Positions 1-8,661 of a stretch of DNA of 64,000 nucleotides are shown here, in pieces. The notes under the pieces were generated by a model that worked only from the letters and a program-made list of their open reading frames with translations, had not been told where the DNA came from and did not search any database. A program made the position numbers and the translations under genes. Origin of the DNA: Bradyrhizobium sp. SZCCHNS1050 (lineage in GTDB: Bacteria; Pseudomonadota; Alphaproteobacteria; Rhizobiales; Xanthobacteraceae); NCBI RefSeq assembly GCF_032484785.1, contig NZ_JAUETR010000001.1, forward strand, positions 3,413,501-3,477,500, in the 5' to 3' direction. Numbering within the stretch: the stretch's first letter is position 1; every line of letters starts with the position of its first letter.

Positions 1-1407
1 CCAGTTCTCGCGAAAGGTGCCGCGGCTCTGTCCCGATCCCTGCAACCGTCCCCACGGCACCTGGATCAGGCCCAGCCGGTGCAGGAGCTGCGACTTGGCA
101 AGCCCGGCCTCGCTGCGCAGGTCGAGCGCGATGTCGGTGTCGAGCGCCTCGGGCTTCAGCTTCAGCTTGCGCTGCCAGCGCGCGAGATCGGCGGCGAGCG
201 GCATCTGCGGCACGCTGTCGTCGATCTCGCCGACACGTTGCCCGATGATGAGCTGCTGCTCGATCAGGCGGAACGGCGCCGTCTCGCCCTCGCAGAGCGT
301 CGCAAGGCTCGCCTCGCGCATCTCGGCCAATCCCGGCAAAGCGACGTCGCGCAACGCGGCCAGCGTGATCGCGAGCCGGGACGCCTCGATGACAGATGCC
401 GTCGATGCCGGCCGCCCGTTCCGCCGCAGCAGCTCCGCGACACGGGCCTGCCAGCGGGTCGTGAAGCTGGTGGCGTCGAGCGCGGCGGCCTGGCCGTGCT
501 GCAGTCCCTGCCACAGATGCGCGTACCAGCCCGGCGAAATTACGCCGGCGCCATAGCCGGACGCGGCGGCGAGGCGCGTCTCCGTCCACGGCACCCAGGT
601 GGCGGTGACCTTGACCTGCGGCAGCCCCTTCAGCAGCGCGCGATCGTCCTTCAGCGCCAATTTCCGCCGCAGCGCCGGCACGTGCCAGGCGCCGCAGATG
701 ACGGCGACGGCCCCGTCCTGCTCGCCGAGCGCCGCCGCGATTTCCAAGCGCATATGCGCTTCGCGGCGCAGCTCGCGCTGGGCTTCATCGGCAGGCTGGT
801 AGGGCAGCGGATCGATCTTGTCGCGCAACGCCGCGATCGCGGCTTCCAGCGCGGCAAAAATCTCCGGACCATGCACCCCCTGTTCGACGATCGCATTCCA
901 CCAGGACTCGCTGTCGTCATAGCCGGCAAGGGTGGCGAGATAGGCCAGCGGATCGCGCCGGATCTGCGCCAGCTCAGGATCGACCGTGTCCGGCTCATCT
1001 GGCGCAGTCGCATCGGCGTCCTCCGGCGCGGCCTCGCTTTCATTGCCCTCCGGCTGCTTCGGCTTGGCCCGTTCGGCGAGGCGGTAGGACGCCGGCAGGT
1101 CGATGAAGCGGACCGGCCGTCCCCTCGCCAGCGCCCAGCGGATCGCCTGCCATTCGGGCGAGAACAGCGCGAACGGAAAGAAGCTCGCATTGGCGGCATC
1201 GTCCTGGGCGTGGACCAGCAGCGCGATCGGCGGCGCCATCGCGGGCGAGGCGGCGAACGCGATCAGCTCATCGGCATCCGGCGGCCCTTCGATCAGCACC
1301 ACGGCCGGATCGGCCGCGTCGAGCGCTGATAGCACGGCGCGCGCCGATCCCGGCCCGTGATGCCGGATGCCGAGCAGATGCAGGCGATCGGGTTGCGGCG
1401 CGGCCAT
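1..1407 (-). CDS. DUF5682 family protein (YehM-like), 3' end missing
   Basis: The reading frame is open from an ATG at 1407 to the left edge, so 469 codons are visible and the C-terminus lies outside the window. The N-terminus carries a GIRHHGPGSARAV stretch (residues about 13-25) followed by LIEGPPDADEL, which are hallmarks of DUF5682. The visible end reads VPWGRLQGSG and GTFRENW, also typical of the family. No enzymatic activity is established for it. In enterobacteria the homologue YehM is encoded beside the MoxR-type ATPase YehL, and the same pairing is seen here: the start codon lies one base after the ATPase stop, so the two are probably translationally coupled. A von Willebrand factor A protein is the expected next gene beyond the edge. 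Confidence 0.85.
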   Translation of the reverse strand, partial: MAAPQPDRLHLLGIRHHGPGSARAVLSALDAADPAVVLIEGPPDADELIAFAASPAMAPPIALLVHAQDDAANASFFPFALFSPEWQAIRWALARGRPVRFIDLPASYRLAERAKPKQPEGNESEAAPEDADATAPDEPDTVDPELAQIRRDPLAYLATLAGYDDSESWWNAIVEQGVHGPEIFAALEAAIAALRDKIDPLPYQPADEAQRELRREAHMRLEIAAALGEQDGAVAVICGAWHVPALRRKLALKDDRALLKGLPQVKVTATWVPWTETRLAAASGYGAGVISPGWYAHLWQGLQHGQAAALDATSFTTRWQARVAELLRRNGRPASTASVIEASRLAITLAALRDVALPGLAEMREASLATLCEGETAPFRLIEQQLIIGQRVGEIDDSVPQMPLAADLARWQRKLKLKPEALDTDIALDLRSEAGLAKSQLLHRLGLIQVPWGRLQGSGQSRGTFRENW

Positions 1408-1408
1408 G

Positions 1409-2512
1409 TCAGATCACGTCGCGGATCGCGCCGTACAGATCGGCCCACGGCTTGCGCTCGCGCACCACCGTTTCGAGATATTCCTGCAACACGACCTTGT
1501 CCTGCACCGGATCCTTGACGATGGCGCCGACGAGGTTCGCCGCCATGCTCTGCGCATCGATCACGCCGGAGCCGAAATGGCCGGCTTCCGCCCAGGCGCC
1601 GATGGTCACCGCGATGGCCTCCGCCGTCGACAGCGAGCCCGACGGCGACTTCAGCTTGAGCCGGCCGTCGAGCGTCTGGCCGTCGCGCAGCTCGCGGAAC
1701 ACCGTGACGATGCGCATGATCTCCTGGTCGGCCGGCGCGATCTTCGGCAGCTCGAGACCGCCGCCGATTTCGCCGACGCGCTTGGTGACGATCCTCACCT
1801 CCTCATCGAGGTCGGCCGGCAGCGGCAGCACCACGACGTTGAAGCGCCGCTTCAGCGCCGAGGACAATTCGTTGACGCCCTTGTCGCGCGCATTCGCCGT
1901 CGCGATCATGTTGAAGCCGCGCCGGGCGTGAACGGCGTCGTTGATCTCCGCGATCGGCATCAGCTTCTCCGACAGCACCGTGATCAGCGTGTCCTGCACG
2001 TCCGACGGCATGCGGGTCAGCTCCTCGAAGCGTACGATCCGCCCCGCTTCCATCGCGCGCATCAAGGGCGTCGCCACCATGGCCTCGCGCGAGGGGCCCT
2101 TGGCGAGCAGCAGCGCGTAGTTCCAGCCGTAGCGGATCTGGTTCTCGTCGGTGCCGGCCGTGCATTGCACGATCAGCTCGGACGAGCCGGAGATCGCGGT
2201 GGCGAGATGTTCGGAGACCCACGACTTCGCCGTGCCGGGCACGCCGAGGATCAGCAGCGCGCGGTCGGTCGCGAGCGTCGCCACCGCGGTCTCGATCAGC
2301 CGGCGGTTGCCGATATATTTCGGCGTGATCTCGACGCCCGATTTGGTGCGGCCGCCCATCAGATAGGTCACGACCGCCTGTGGCGACAGCCGCCATTGCG
2401 CCGGCCGCGCCCGCGTGTCCTCCTGCGCCAGCGCCTCGAGCTCGTGGGCATGCAATGCTTCCGCGGAGCGGCGCAACTGGCCGTCGCTTGGGCTCGCATC
2501 AGCGTTTGTCAT
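1409..2512 (-). CDS. MoxR-like AAA+ ATPase (YehL-like)
   Basis: This is a 367-residue AAA+ ATPase. Walker A is GVPGTAKS (residues 90-97), the Walker B-like strand is IVRFEEL (about 159-165), and a sensor-1 asparagine sits in MIATANARD (about 202-210). MoxR-type ATPases act as chaperones that remodel or load cofactors into partner proteins, usually together with a vWA-domain protein. It lies between the DUF5691 gene (29-nt gap) and the DUF5682 gene (1-nt gap), all on the same strand, so one mRNA is likely. The family call is secure. The substrate is unknown. Confidence 0.92.
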   Translation of the reverse strand: MTNADASPSDGQLRRSAEALHAHELEALAQEDTRARPAQWRLSPQAVVTYLMGGRTKSGVEITPKYIGNRRLIETAVATLATDRALLILGVPGTAKSWVSEHLATAISGSSELIVQCTAGTDENQIRYGWNYALLLAKGPSREAMVATPLMRAMEAGRIVRFEELTRMPSDVQDTLITVLSEKLMPIAEINDAVHARRGFNMIATANARDKGVNELSSALKRRFNVVVLPLPADLDEEVRIVTKRVGEIGGGLELPKIAPADQEIMRIVTVFRELRDGQTLDGRLKLKSPSGSLSTAEAIAVTIGAWAEAGHFGSGVIDAQSMAANLVGAIVKDPVQDKVVLQEYLETVVRERKPWADLYGAIRDVI

Positions 2513-2541
2513 GGGCGTGCTCCGGACTGTTTGATGGTGCG

Positions 2542-3936
2542 TTACGTCGGCAACGCGAGAACGAGGTCGGTGAAATCCTTGGCCGCGCGCGCGGTCGCGG
2601 GGGACAGCGGGGTGAGCGTGGCGACGAAGGCGGGCATCGTCGCGCGCGGCATCAGCGCAGCCATGAGCACCAGCCGGCCGTCGTCCTTCTGCGCCGCCGG
2701 CGTCGTCGCGTCGGCGAGGTCCTGAATCGCCTTCTGCCAGGCCGGCGATGCGAGCACGCGTTCGGCGACCTGCGGCGCGAGCGGCTGGCGGGCCTTCGCC
2801 GCCAGGGACATCAGCGCATATCCGTGCAGTGCGTCACCGCCGCAGAGGCGCGCGCCGATGATGCGCAGCACGGTGTCGTCATCGCCCTCGGCCGCGGCGG
2901 CATCCATCAGCAGCGTGAGCACGCGGTGCTCGGACGGCGGCAGTGAAGCGATCAGCGCCTCGGGCAGCGCGCCGACCGCCGTGGCGAGCGCGGTGAGCCG
3001 CAGCCCGCCGAACAGCCGCTCGCGCAACGCCTCGGCCTCCTGCCATTTCAGGCCGTCGGCCGGCAGCTTGAAGGTCACTGTCGACGCCGCGCCGAGGCCG
3101 ATCTTGGCCAGCAACGAGCCCGCGCGCTGGAAGCACCGCGCGGCCTCGGTCAGCCGGGCGCCGTGCTCGGTGCGTTCGGCGATCCGGGTCAGGAGCTGTG
3201 CGGCGATCTGCTTGACGCTGTCGGCGCGATCGGCGCTCAGGCTCTCCAGAAACGGCTGGTCATCGGAGCCGAGGCCGACCATCAGTGCATCGAGCAGCGC
3301 AGCGCGGACCGGCGCGGGCTCGCTCTTCCAGACCGATTCGATCAGCGCGCGGCCGTCGGCGGGATTGTTGCGGCGCTGCTCCGCCACGAAGGCGCGGCGC
3401 TGCGTCTTCGGGAAGGTGGTCCAGTTCTCCATGGTGATGCGTTCGAAGAACAGGCCCTTGGTGGCATCGTCATCGGCGTCGGAGGCGATCAGCGCCAGAT
3501 AAGCGCGCTCGGCGAGGCCCTGGTCCTCGGCATTGGCTTTGATGTGCGGCACGAAATCCGGCAGATCGAACGGATGCAGCCGGCAGCCGGCGGCCTGGAT
3601 ACGGCGCAGCGCGAGCGGCAAGGCGCTCGACGCCAGCGACTTCTCGACGCTGCGCGCCAATGCCTTGAGCGCGCGCCGCGCCGCCTCGGGCAGGATGGGC
3701 CGCGCGTCCTGGTGCAGCCGCAGGGCGGCGTCCGGGACGGGATCGGCGACAGGCGCCGCGGCGCCGGCGAAGCGCTGCCATTGCGCGGCCAGCGCAAGGA
3801 GTGGCAGCGCAGGCTCGCGTCCGTGTGGCAACAGTTCGGCCAGCGCCGGCGGCGTCGTCAAGGGCTGCCGCGCCAGGCCAAGCAGGAAGGATTGGCGCAG
3901 GCGGGCATGGCTCTGGGGATCGATCGCGCTCGCCAT
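2542..3936 (-). CDS. DUF5691 family protein
   Basis: This 464-residue protein has no recognisable catalytic motif. It is Leu/Ala-rich and predicted alpha-helical throughout, which would suit a HEAT-like scaffold, but that is an inference. The frame stays open further upstream, but the extra sequence only overlaps the SWIM gene and is Arg-rich antisense-like translation. The ATG at 3936 is 2 nt downstream of the SWIM stop and fits the operon, so I chose it. DUF5691 proteins recur in SWIM/MoxR/DUF5682/vWA clusters, and this neighbourhood is the main support for the call. Confidence 0.8.
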   Translation of the reverse strand: MASAIDPQSHARLRQSFLLGLARQPLTTPPALAELLPHGREPALPLLALAAQWQRFAGAAAPVADPVPDAALRLHQDARPILPEAARRALKALARSVEKSLASSALPLALRRIQAAGCRLHPFDLPDFVPHIKANAEDQGLAERAYLALIASDADDDATKGLFFERITMENWTTFPKTQRRAFVAEQRRNNPADGRALIESVWKSEPAPVRAALLDALMVGLGSDDQPFLESLSADRADSVKQIAAQLLTRIAERTEHGARLTEAARCFQRAGSLLAKIGLGAASTVTFKLPADGLKWQEAEALRERLFGGLRLTALATAVGALPEALIASLPPSEHRVLTLLMDAAAAEGDDDTVLRIIGARLCGGDALHGYALMSLAAKARQPLAPQVAERVLASPAWQKAIQDLADATTPAAQKDDGRLVLMAALMPRATMPAFVATLTPLSPATARAAKDFTDLVLALPT

Positions 3937-3938
3937 CG

Positions 3939-5405
3939 TCAGCCCTCGTGATGCCAGCGGCCGAGCGCCGTTTCGGCGGCCAGCACCTGCGCAATGCGGC
4001 CGTCCCACAGACACAGCAGCGACAGGTCGTCGAGGCCGAGCAGCGGCGTCAGTTGGTCGAACTGGCCGCGCTCCACCGCGATCGCAGCTCCGGCCTCGTC
4101 GGCGATGACGAGCGCACCCTTTCCCGCGGTGTGAAGCGTGACGCCCGCGAGCAGCAGCGGCCAGCGATCGAGCCACGGCAGCGCGGCGAGCCGCGCCGTG
4201 TAGTCCTGCAGCGCTGGGGCGAGCCCCGGCAATGGCCGCGGCCAGGTCGCGGTCGCCGCCGTCTTGCGGCTCGCCAGCAGCCCGCGCAACGGCGCGGCCG
4301 ACGGATAGAACACGACCTCGCCGTCGATGATCTCCCCCGGCGCGAACGGAAATCCGGCGCCGCCGCCGGACACCGGCACGAAATCGATCAGCACCGCGGC
4401 GCGTGGCTGGCCGGGGTCATCGCCCGTGTTGACGAGCCACGTCTCCAGCCTGCGCAGCTTGTCCGGCTGCACTTCGGACAGGTTGGCGGCAACGATCCAC
4501 ACGCTGCTCGCGCGCGGGGCCGTGGCGTCCGCCAGCAGCTCCTCGCGGCGCAGCGACCAGCCGACCGCGCGTCGGACATCCTCGCGCAGCGGTGCCGGCA
4601 GCCGGTCCTGATGCCGGTAGGCCGAGGCGATCAGGGACATGATGCCGAGCTGCTCGATGGCGAGATCGGCGCGGCGATCCTCTCCGACGCGATACAGTTC
4701 GGATGAGAGCTGGTCGAGCCGCGCAGCGAGGCCGCCGGCCTTGGTGTCGACCAGTCGCGTCGACAGCGTGCGCGCGGCGGACGCGGCGCGGGCGGCGAAA
4801 TCGGCAAGCCCCTGGTTGAGCTGATCCGCGATCCAGCGCTCCAGCTCGTCGAGTCCGGCGAGGATCGTCGCCTCGCGCTCGGCCCTGATCCGCTCGCGCT
4901 GCGCCTCGGCGCGCGCGGCAGCCTTTGGGTCGGCGGGAGCAATCGTCGCGGCCTCTGCCAGGGCAGCATCGAGCGACGGTGGCGCGCCCGCATCGTCGCC
5001 CTCCGGCTTGGGCTTGCCCGGCGCGCGGCCGCTCGAGCCGCGCCGCCGCGCGCTCCAATCCTCGACCCATTGCGGCGGGCTGGTGGTCTCGAACCGCTCG
5101 GGCTTGTCGACCCGCTGCCACAGCACCGCCAGCACGTGCTTGCAGGGAAACTTGCGGCTCGGGCAGGTGCATTTGTAGCCGCTGCCGTCGGCCGCGGCGA
5201 CCACGCGATACGGCGTCGCGCCGGAGCCCTGGCATTCGCCCCACAGCACCTCGGCATCGCTGCTCGCGGCCAGCATTGGCCAGTTGGCAGGCTTCACGAG
5301 CTTCAGCGCTGCGGCGAGTGAGGCCTGATCAGGCGCGAGCCCTTCGATTCGTTCGCGTGTCAGAGACACCCACTCTCCCAACCGGCTGATCGCGCGATGC
5401 CGCAC
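3939..5405 (-). CDS. SWIM zinc-finger protein (YehQ-like)
   Basis: This 488-residue protein is the first gene of the operon. The SWIM motif CxCx6CxH is present as C79-x-C81 and C88-x-H90 (YKCTCPSRKFPCKHVLAVLW), a zinc-binding fold that mediates DNA or protein contacts. An Ala/Glu/Arg-rich coiled-coil-like region at about 135-200 follows, then a C-terminal half without known domains. In enterobacteria YehQ is the SWIM partner of YehL/YehM/YehP. The start is the ATG at 5405; a GTG a few codons in would also fit. No clear promoter was recognised upstream. Confidence 0.87.
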   Translation of the reverse strand: MRHRAISRLGEWVSLTRERIEGLAPDQASLAAALKLVKPANWPMLAASSDAEVLWGECQGSGATPYRVVAAADGSGYKCTCPSRKFPCKHVLAVLWQRVDKPERFETTSPPQWVEDWSARRRGSSGRAPGKPKPEGDDAGAPPSLDAALAEAATIAPADPKAAARAEAQRERIRAEREATILAGLDELERWIADQLNQGLADFAARAASAARTLSTRLVDTKAGGLAARLDQLSSELYRVGEDRRADLAIEQLGIMSLIASAYRHQDRLPAPLREDVRRAVGWSLRREELLADATAPRASSVWIVAANLSEVQPDKLRRLETWLVNTGDDPGQPRAAVLIDFVPVSGGGAGFPFAPGEIIDGEVVFYPSAAPLRGLLASRKTAATATWPRPLPGLAPALQDYTARLAALPWLDRWPLLLAGVTLHTAGKGALVIADEAGAAIAVERGQFDQLTPLLGLDDLSLLCLWDGRIAQVLAAETALGRWHHEG

Positions 5406-5831
5406 TCCCTAGCAGATGGCGGCGGAGCCGCACAACAATTCCAGCGCGATGCCTGCTGATTTCGCTTCGCGTCGCGCGGGAAAGAAACTGAGCGATCTGC
5501 GCAACGCTCGTCGCGTCACGCGCACGCCGGCGGAACTGCGGAGTTTCCTGGGCGGGCATGAGGCGGGCGCGATATCTCCGACGCCGCGGCGAGCTCGCGC
5601 ACCGGACGCTCTGAAATCGCCGCCGCTCATACGGAACTACATCGCCGTTTCGCCGTCGGAACGGCTCGTCCGTGAAGCACATCAGCGCGCTGTCGGGCCC
5701 GTTGTCTTCCATCACATCGAACCCCGCTGCTCGCGCGCGCTGTGTTCAGCACGGAGGCCATCAGCATGGCCGCCCTTGGAATTTTTCCCGGCCATGCACT
5801 GGTGAGATGCCCGGATCATCCGCGTCGTACT

Positions 5832-5847
5832 GTAATCCTGCGGTAAG
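5832..5847 (+). promoter_or_regulatory. GTAAT-N6-GTAAG direct repeat (candidate response-regulator site)
   Basis: GTAAT at 5832 and GTAAG at 5843 are spaced exactly 11 bp start to start. That is the spacing bound by tandem OmpR/PhoB-type dimers, and it matches the triple repeat in front of the response-regulator gene at 8662. The site is about 420 bp upstream of the exported-protein gene at 6265, so its role is uncertain. Confidence 0.4.
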
Positions 5848-6084
5848 GCCGTGACGCTAGCTTCAACGCGTCCTTGATCGAGGTCAGATCGGTTTGCCAT
5901 CGACAGCGTGTCATGATGAGCCATTGCTCGCCGTCTCTCGATGTGGCGTTCGATCGGAAGGACATTGGAGCGCCGCCGCAGACCCGAAAGCCCGGCCTGA
6001 TCAGGTCGGCTCCGTCCCACCTGCGGCACCTTCCATCATGATCTGGCGCCGCATGGCTTCGAACGTCGTCGGAGTCCAGTGAGC

Positions 6085-6128
6085 AGGCCGTTCGGTTTGT
6101 GTCCCAGCCCCACACGTCCGAACGGCCT
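6085..6128. other. Strong hairpin, 11-bp perfect stem
   Basis: AGGCCGTTCGG at 6085-6095 is perfectly complemented by CCGAACGGCCT at 6118-6128. A second inner stem is possible (GTGT with ACAC). It has no T-tract and lies in gene-free DNA 70 bp before the GTAAT pair at 6195. It could be part of a small RNA, a terminator or a DNA-level operator; the sequence alone does not decide. Confidence 0.5.
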
Positions 6129-6194
6129 GCCATGATGGAGCTCGGGGCGGTGCTCGCGCTCACATGTTCGTTGTGCATCTGCCATCCGCCGTCT

Positions 6195-6210
6195 GTAATG
6201 ATGCGGTAAG
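6195..6210 (+). promoter_or_regulatory. GTAAT-N6-GTAAG direct repeat upstream of exported protein
   Basis: GTAAT at 6195 and GTAAG at 6206 have 11-bp periodicity, the same pattern as at 5832 and 8596. It ends 54 bp before the ATG at 6265, a natural place for an activator site overlapping or just upstream of a -35 region. It is inferred to bind the response regulator encoded at 8662. Confidence 0.5.
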
Positions 6211-6264
6211 CCGCAGCCACGAGGCTCTCGCAGCGACGGCCGAGCCGATCGCAAGGAGAACCCA

Positions 6265-6588
6265 ATGAAACGAATTTGCGCGCTCATGATCATGGCCTCG
6301 ACCATCGCTGGCACGATCGCCACGCCGGCCAACGCTGGCGGGAATCGCGGAGCGGCGGTCGCCGCCGGCGTCGTCGGAGGTCTGGCGATCGGAGCCCTGA
6401 TCGGTTCGGCGGCAACCGCCCGTTCCGCGCCCACCTATGTCTACAGCTACGACGACTATCCGCCGCCGCGGGTCGTCTATCGTCGTCACCGCGTCTATGA
6501 GTACGACGCGGAATACGGCAACTATGGCGACGGCTATTTGTCCGGCTACCGGGACGGCTATTCCGACGGATCCTGGGACAACGACTGA
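6265..6588 (+). CDS. Small exported Gly/Tyr-rich protein
   Basis: This 107-residue protein starts at ATG 6265 behind a good ribosome-binding site (AAGGAGA, 6253-6259). Residues 1-24 form a signal peptide (MKRICALMIMASTIAGTIA then TPANA before GG). A glycine/alanine-rich hydrophobic stretch follows (AAGVVGGLAIGALIG, about 33-47), as in glycine-zipper membrane proteins. The C-terminal half is rich in Tyr, Asp and Arg (YSYDDYPPP, GYRDGYSDG). Its function is unknown; an envelope location is inferred. A GTAAT pair sits 54 bp upstream and a strong terminator hairpin follows, so it is probably monocistronic and envelope-stress regulated. Confidence 0.85.
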   Translation: MKRICALMIMASTIAGTIATPANAGGNRGAAVAAGVVGGLAIGALIGSAATARSAPTYVYSYDDYPPPRVVYRRHRVYEYDAEYGNYGDGYLSGYRDGYSDGSWDND

Positions 6589-6601
6589 GACCGCCGCCCG
6601 A

Positions 6602-6633
6602 GGACAAGGTCCCGCCAATACGGGACCTTGTCC
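6602..6633. terminator. Bidirectional terminator hairpin
   Basis: GGACAAGGTCCCG at 6602-6614 pairs perfectly with CGGGACCTTGTCC at 6621-6633 around a 6-nt loop, a 13-bp GC-rich stem. It lies between the converging ends of the exported-protein gene (stop 6588) and the glycosyltransferase gene (stop 6691). No long T-run follows. Confidence 0.75.
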
Positions 6634-6690
6634 TTGGTCCGAATGTTCGGATGCGCTGACGAGGCTGCCGCGTCCGGCGTTGCCTCAATC

Positions 6691-8262
6691 CTATGGTTCC
6701 TTCGGCCGCGTCACCAGGAATGCCACCACCGTTCGTGTGCATCCTGTCCAGCCGAGCAGCCGCGCCTGCACCGCGAACTCGCGCTTGACGTAGGTGCCGG
6801 ATCGGGCGGCCGCCGCTTCCGCCGCGCCGATGCAATCCGCCTGGTCGCGGAAGCACAGCGAAATCCAGCCTTCGCTGCCAGAGTCCGCACCGGTCTTGTG
6901 GATCGAGACGGGCAGACCGTAAGCGGGATGATCAGCGCTGTAGAAGGCGGTTGCGAGCGCGAGACTCTCGGTGCCGCCGACATGCTCGAGCGGCTTCCCC
7001 GTCAACTCCCGCCATTGGCGCGTCGCTTCCCGCGCGGTCTGCTGGTAGAAGGTGCGGCCTTCCTCATAGCCGTGCCTGTTGCGGTAGAAGGCGTGGAGCG
7101 GCGCCGCGACGATCGCAGCCAGGACGGCGATCCCGGCCGTCAGCACCGCGATGTTGACGGTGTGGAAGCGCGCGATCGGATAGCCTGCGCCGCAGACGAT
7201 CACCACGACGAACAGGAACAGTCCCTGCAGCGCCCATAGCGACGGCAGGTCGGTGCCCATGATCAGCGCGTTGATGACGGGCAGACCGACCGTGCCGATG
7301 GCGATATAGGACAACAGCCGGAGGCCGCCGTTCAGCGCGGCCATCTCCGTGGTGAAAGACCTGATCCTGGCGCCGGCGACGATCAGCCAAGTGGCAGCCG
7401 GCACGGCCATCGCGGCCGCGAGCCCCAGCAGGAAGAACAGGGAATCCCGCGACGACGTTGCCAGGGTGGAGCGCGCGTGCATCAGCGCGTGCTGGATGGG
7501 CGCTGCGTCGTGTCCGACGAGCCAGTCGAGATGCATCGACAGCGCGGCGAGGCCTGCGGCCGTGGAGATCCATGGCGACGCCGAGGTGAAATAGGCGCGT
7601 CGCTGCGGATGCGCCATGGCGGCGAATGCGAAGCTCATCACCAGAAAGATCGAGTAGTACTTGCCGAGCAGCGCGAGCGCGGCCGTCAGGCCGGCGGCCG
7701 CCGCCCAGGGCATCGTTCGCGTTTCGAACGCGCGCAGGAAGCAGTAGGTGGCGAGCGGCCACGTCGCCAATTGCACCGAGTTCGCGTTGAAGCGCTGCGC
7801 GTGAAACTGATAGGCCGGCGTCAGCATCAGCAGCAGCAGCACGATCACCCGCTTGTCCCCGACGACGAAGCGGCGCGAAATCAGGTCGACGAACCACAGC
7901 GCCAGCGCCGCATTGGTCATCGCCATCAGGTGGAACGACCAGTCGGAAAGAGGGAAGACGGCGGTCCAGGCGCCGGCGATCCAGCCCATCAGTGGCGGAT
8001 GCTTGTCGTAGCCCCAGGCGAACTGCCGTCCGAATGTCCAGGTCTCGATCACGTCGGGATGCAGGCCGGCGCCGGCATAGGCGATCGAGAGATAGGCCGT
8101 CCACACGGCCACGAAGCACACCAGCAGCAGCGGCACGGCCCAGCCGGCCTCGATGCCGTCGAGCCAGCGCAGGAACGGACGGCGCCAGGCCGCCGGATGA
8201 CAGTCCGACCGTTCGGCGACGGTCGAGAACGCAAAGCCATGGAACATGTCGGTGTTGATCAA
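6691..8262 (-). CDS. Membrane glycosyltransferase, GT39/GT83 (PMT/ArnT-like)
   Basis: This is a 523-residue polytopic membrane protein. About ten hydrophobic segments follow a cytoplasmic N-terminus, and the first periplasmic loop carries DVIETWTFGRQFAWGYDKHPPLMGW-type features: an acidic residue before a YDKHPP motif at about residues 85-91, characteristic of undecaprenyl-phosphate-sugar-dependent transferases such as ArnT and the rhizobial Rgt enzymes. A C-terminal periplasmic domain begins near residue 400. The likely role is transfer of a sugar from a polyprenyl phosphate to lipid A or another envelope acceptor. It is divergent from the two-component system, a common arrangement for LPS-modification genes. 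Donor and acceptor cannot be read from the sequence. Confidence 0.8.
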   Translation of the reverse strand: MINTDMFHGFAFSTVAERSDCHPAAWRRPFLRWLDGIEAGWAVPLLLVCFVAVWTAYLSIAYAGAGLHPDVIETWTFGRQFAWGYDKHPPLMGWIAGAWTAVFPLSDWSFHLMAMTNAALALWFVDLISRRFVVGDKRVIVLLLLMLTPAYQFHAQRFNANSVQLATWPLATYCFLRAFETRTMPWAAAAGLTAALALLGKYYSIFLVMSFAFAAMAHPQRRAYFTSASPWISTAAGLAALSMHLDWLVGHDAAPIQHALMHARSTLATSSRDSLFFLLGLAAAMAVPAATWLIVAGARIRSFTTEMAALNGGLRLLSYIAIGTVGLPVINALIMGTDLPSLWALQGLFLFVVVIVCGAGYPIARFHTVNIAVLTAGIAVLAAIVAAPLHAFYRNRHGYEEGRTFYQQTAREATRQWRELTGKPLEHVGGTESLALATAFYSADHPAYGLPVSIHKTGADSGSEGWISLCFRDQADCIGAAEAAAARSGTYVKREFAVQARLLGWTGCTRTVVAFLVTRPKEP

Positions 8263-8595
8263 TGATGAGGCGACGGATGTGACGCGCGATCGGCAGCCGC
8301 GGCCGACAAAGAATGGCGGATCGCCCGGTATGTCCGGTCGATCATGCGGCAGGCTTCATGCGGGCGAATCCTCGGCGCGTATTTGAATGCCAGTCTAGGC
8401 CGAGACGATTACGAAAGGCTGACGTCGAAAATCGTATCATCGCGGCATGGCACGTCATACCACCGCAATCGCGCCGGCCGAGAAGTCGTTCAGCTTGCAA
8501 CTGAGATATCGCGATGGAGGCTCGATCAGCCCTGGCAGATCGGGTCGACTTCGATTGAGCGCTGAAAAAAACAACGGTATCAAAATGCCGCCGAC

Positions 8596-8622
8596 GTAAT
8601 CCTATTGTAATCCGTCTGTAAT
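8596..8622 (+). promoter_or_regulatory. Triple GTAAT direct repeat (response-regulator box)
   Basis: GTAAT occurs at 8596, 8607 and 8618, each exactly 11 bp apart. Such head-to-tail repeats with one-turn spacing are bound by OmpR-family response regulators. The array ends 39 bp before the GTG start at 8662, so autoregulation of the two-component operon is likely. A weaker copy on the minus strand (GTCAG-N6-GTAAT, 8408-8423) faces the glycosyltransferase gene. Confidence 0.65.
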
Positions 8623-8661
8623 GATAGGAACAGCCGATTGTCGATGTTGCGGGAGGATGGC

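Larger units (their letters stand above)
5406..6264. other. 859-bp stretch without a convincing gene
   Basis: Short ORFs occur on both strands but they are Arg/Ser-rich, overlap each other and lack ribosome-binding sites. The stretch contains two GTAAT-N6-GTAAG pairs (5832-5847 and 6195-6210) and a strong hairpin at 6085-6128, listed separately. It serves as a long upstream region for the exported protein at 6265 and may contain decayed coding sequence near 5410-5640. Confidence 0.6.

Noticed and set aside
79..1329. Long plus-strand frame (416 codons) opposite the DUF5682 gene
   Set aside because: Its translation is Arg/Gln/Asp-rich with no motif. The minus-strand frame encodes a recognisable family and is in phase with the operon.
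5640..5660. GGAAC followed by CGTT near 5644 as an EcfG promoter
   Set aside because: The spacer is only 8 nt, far from the required 16-17.
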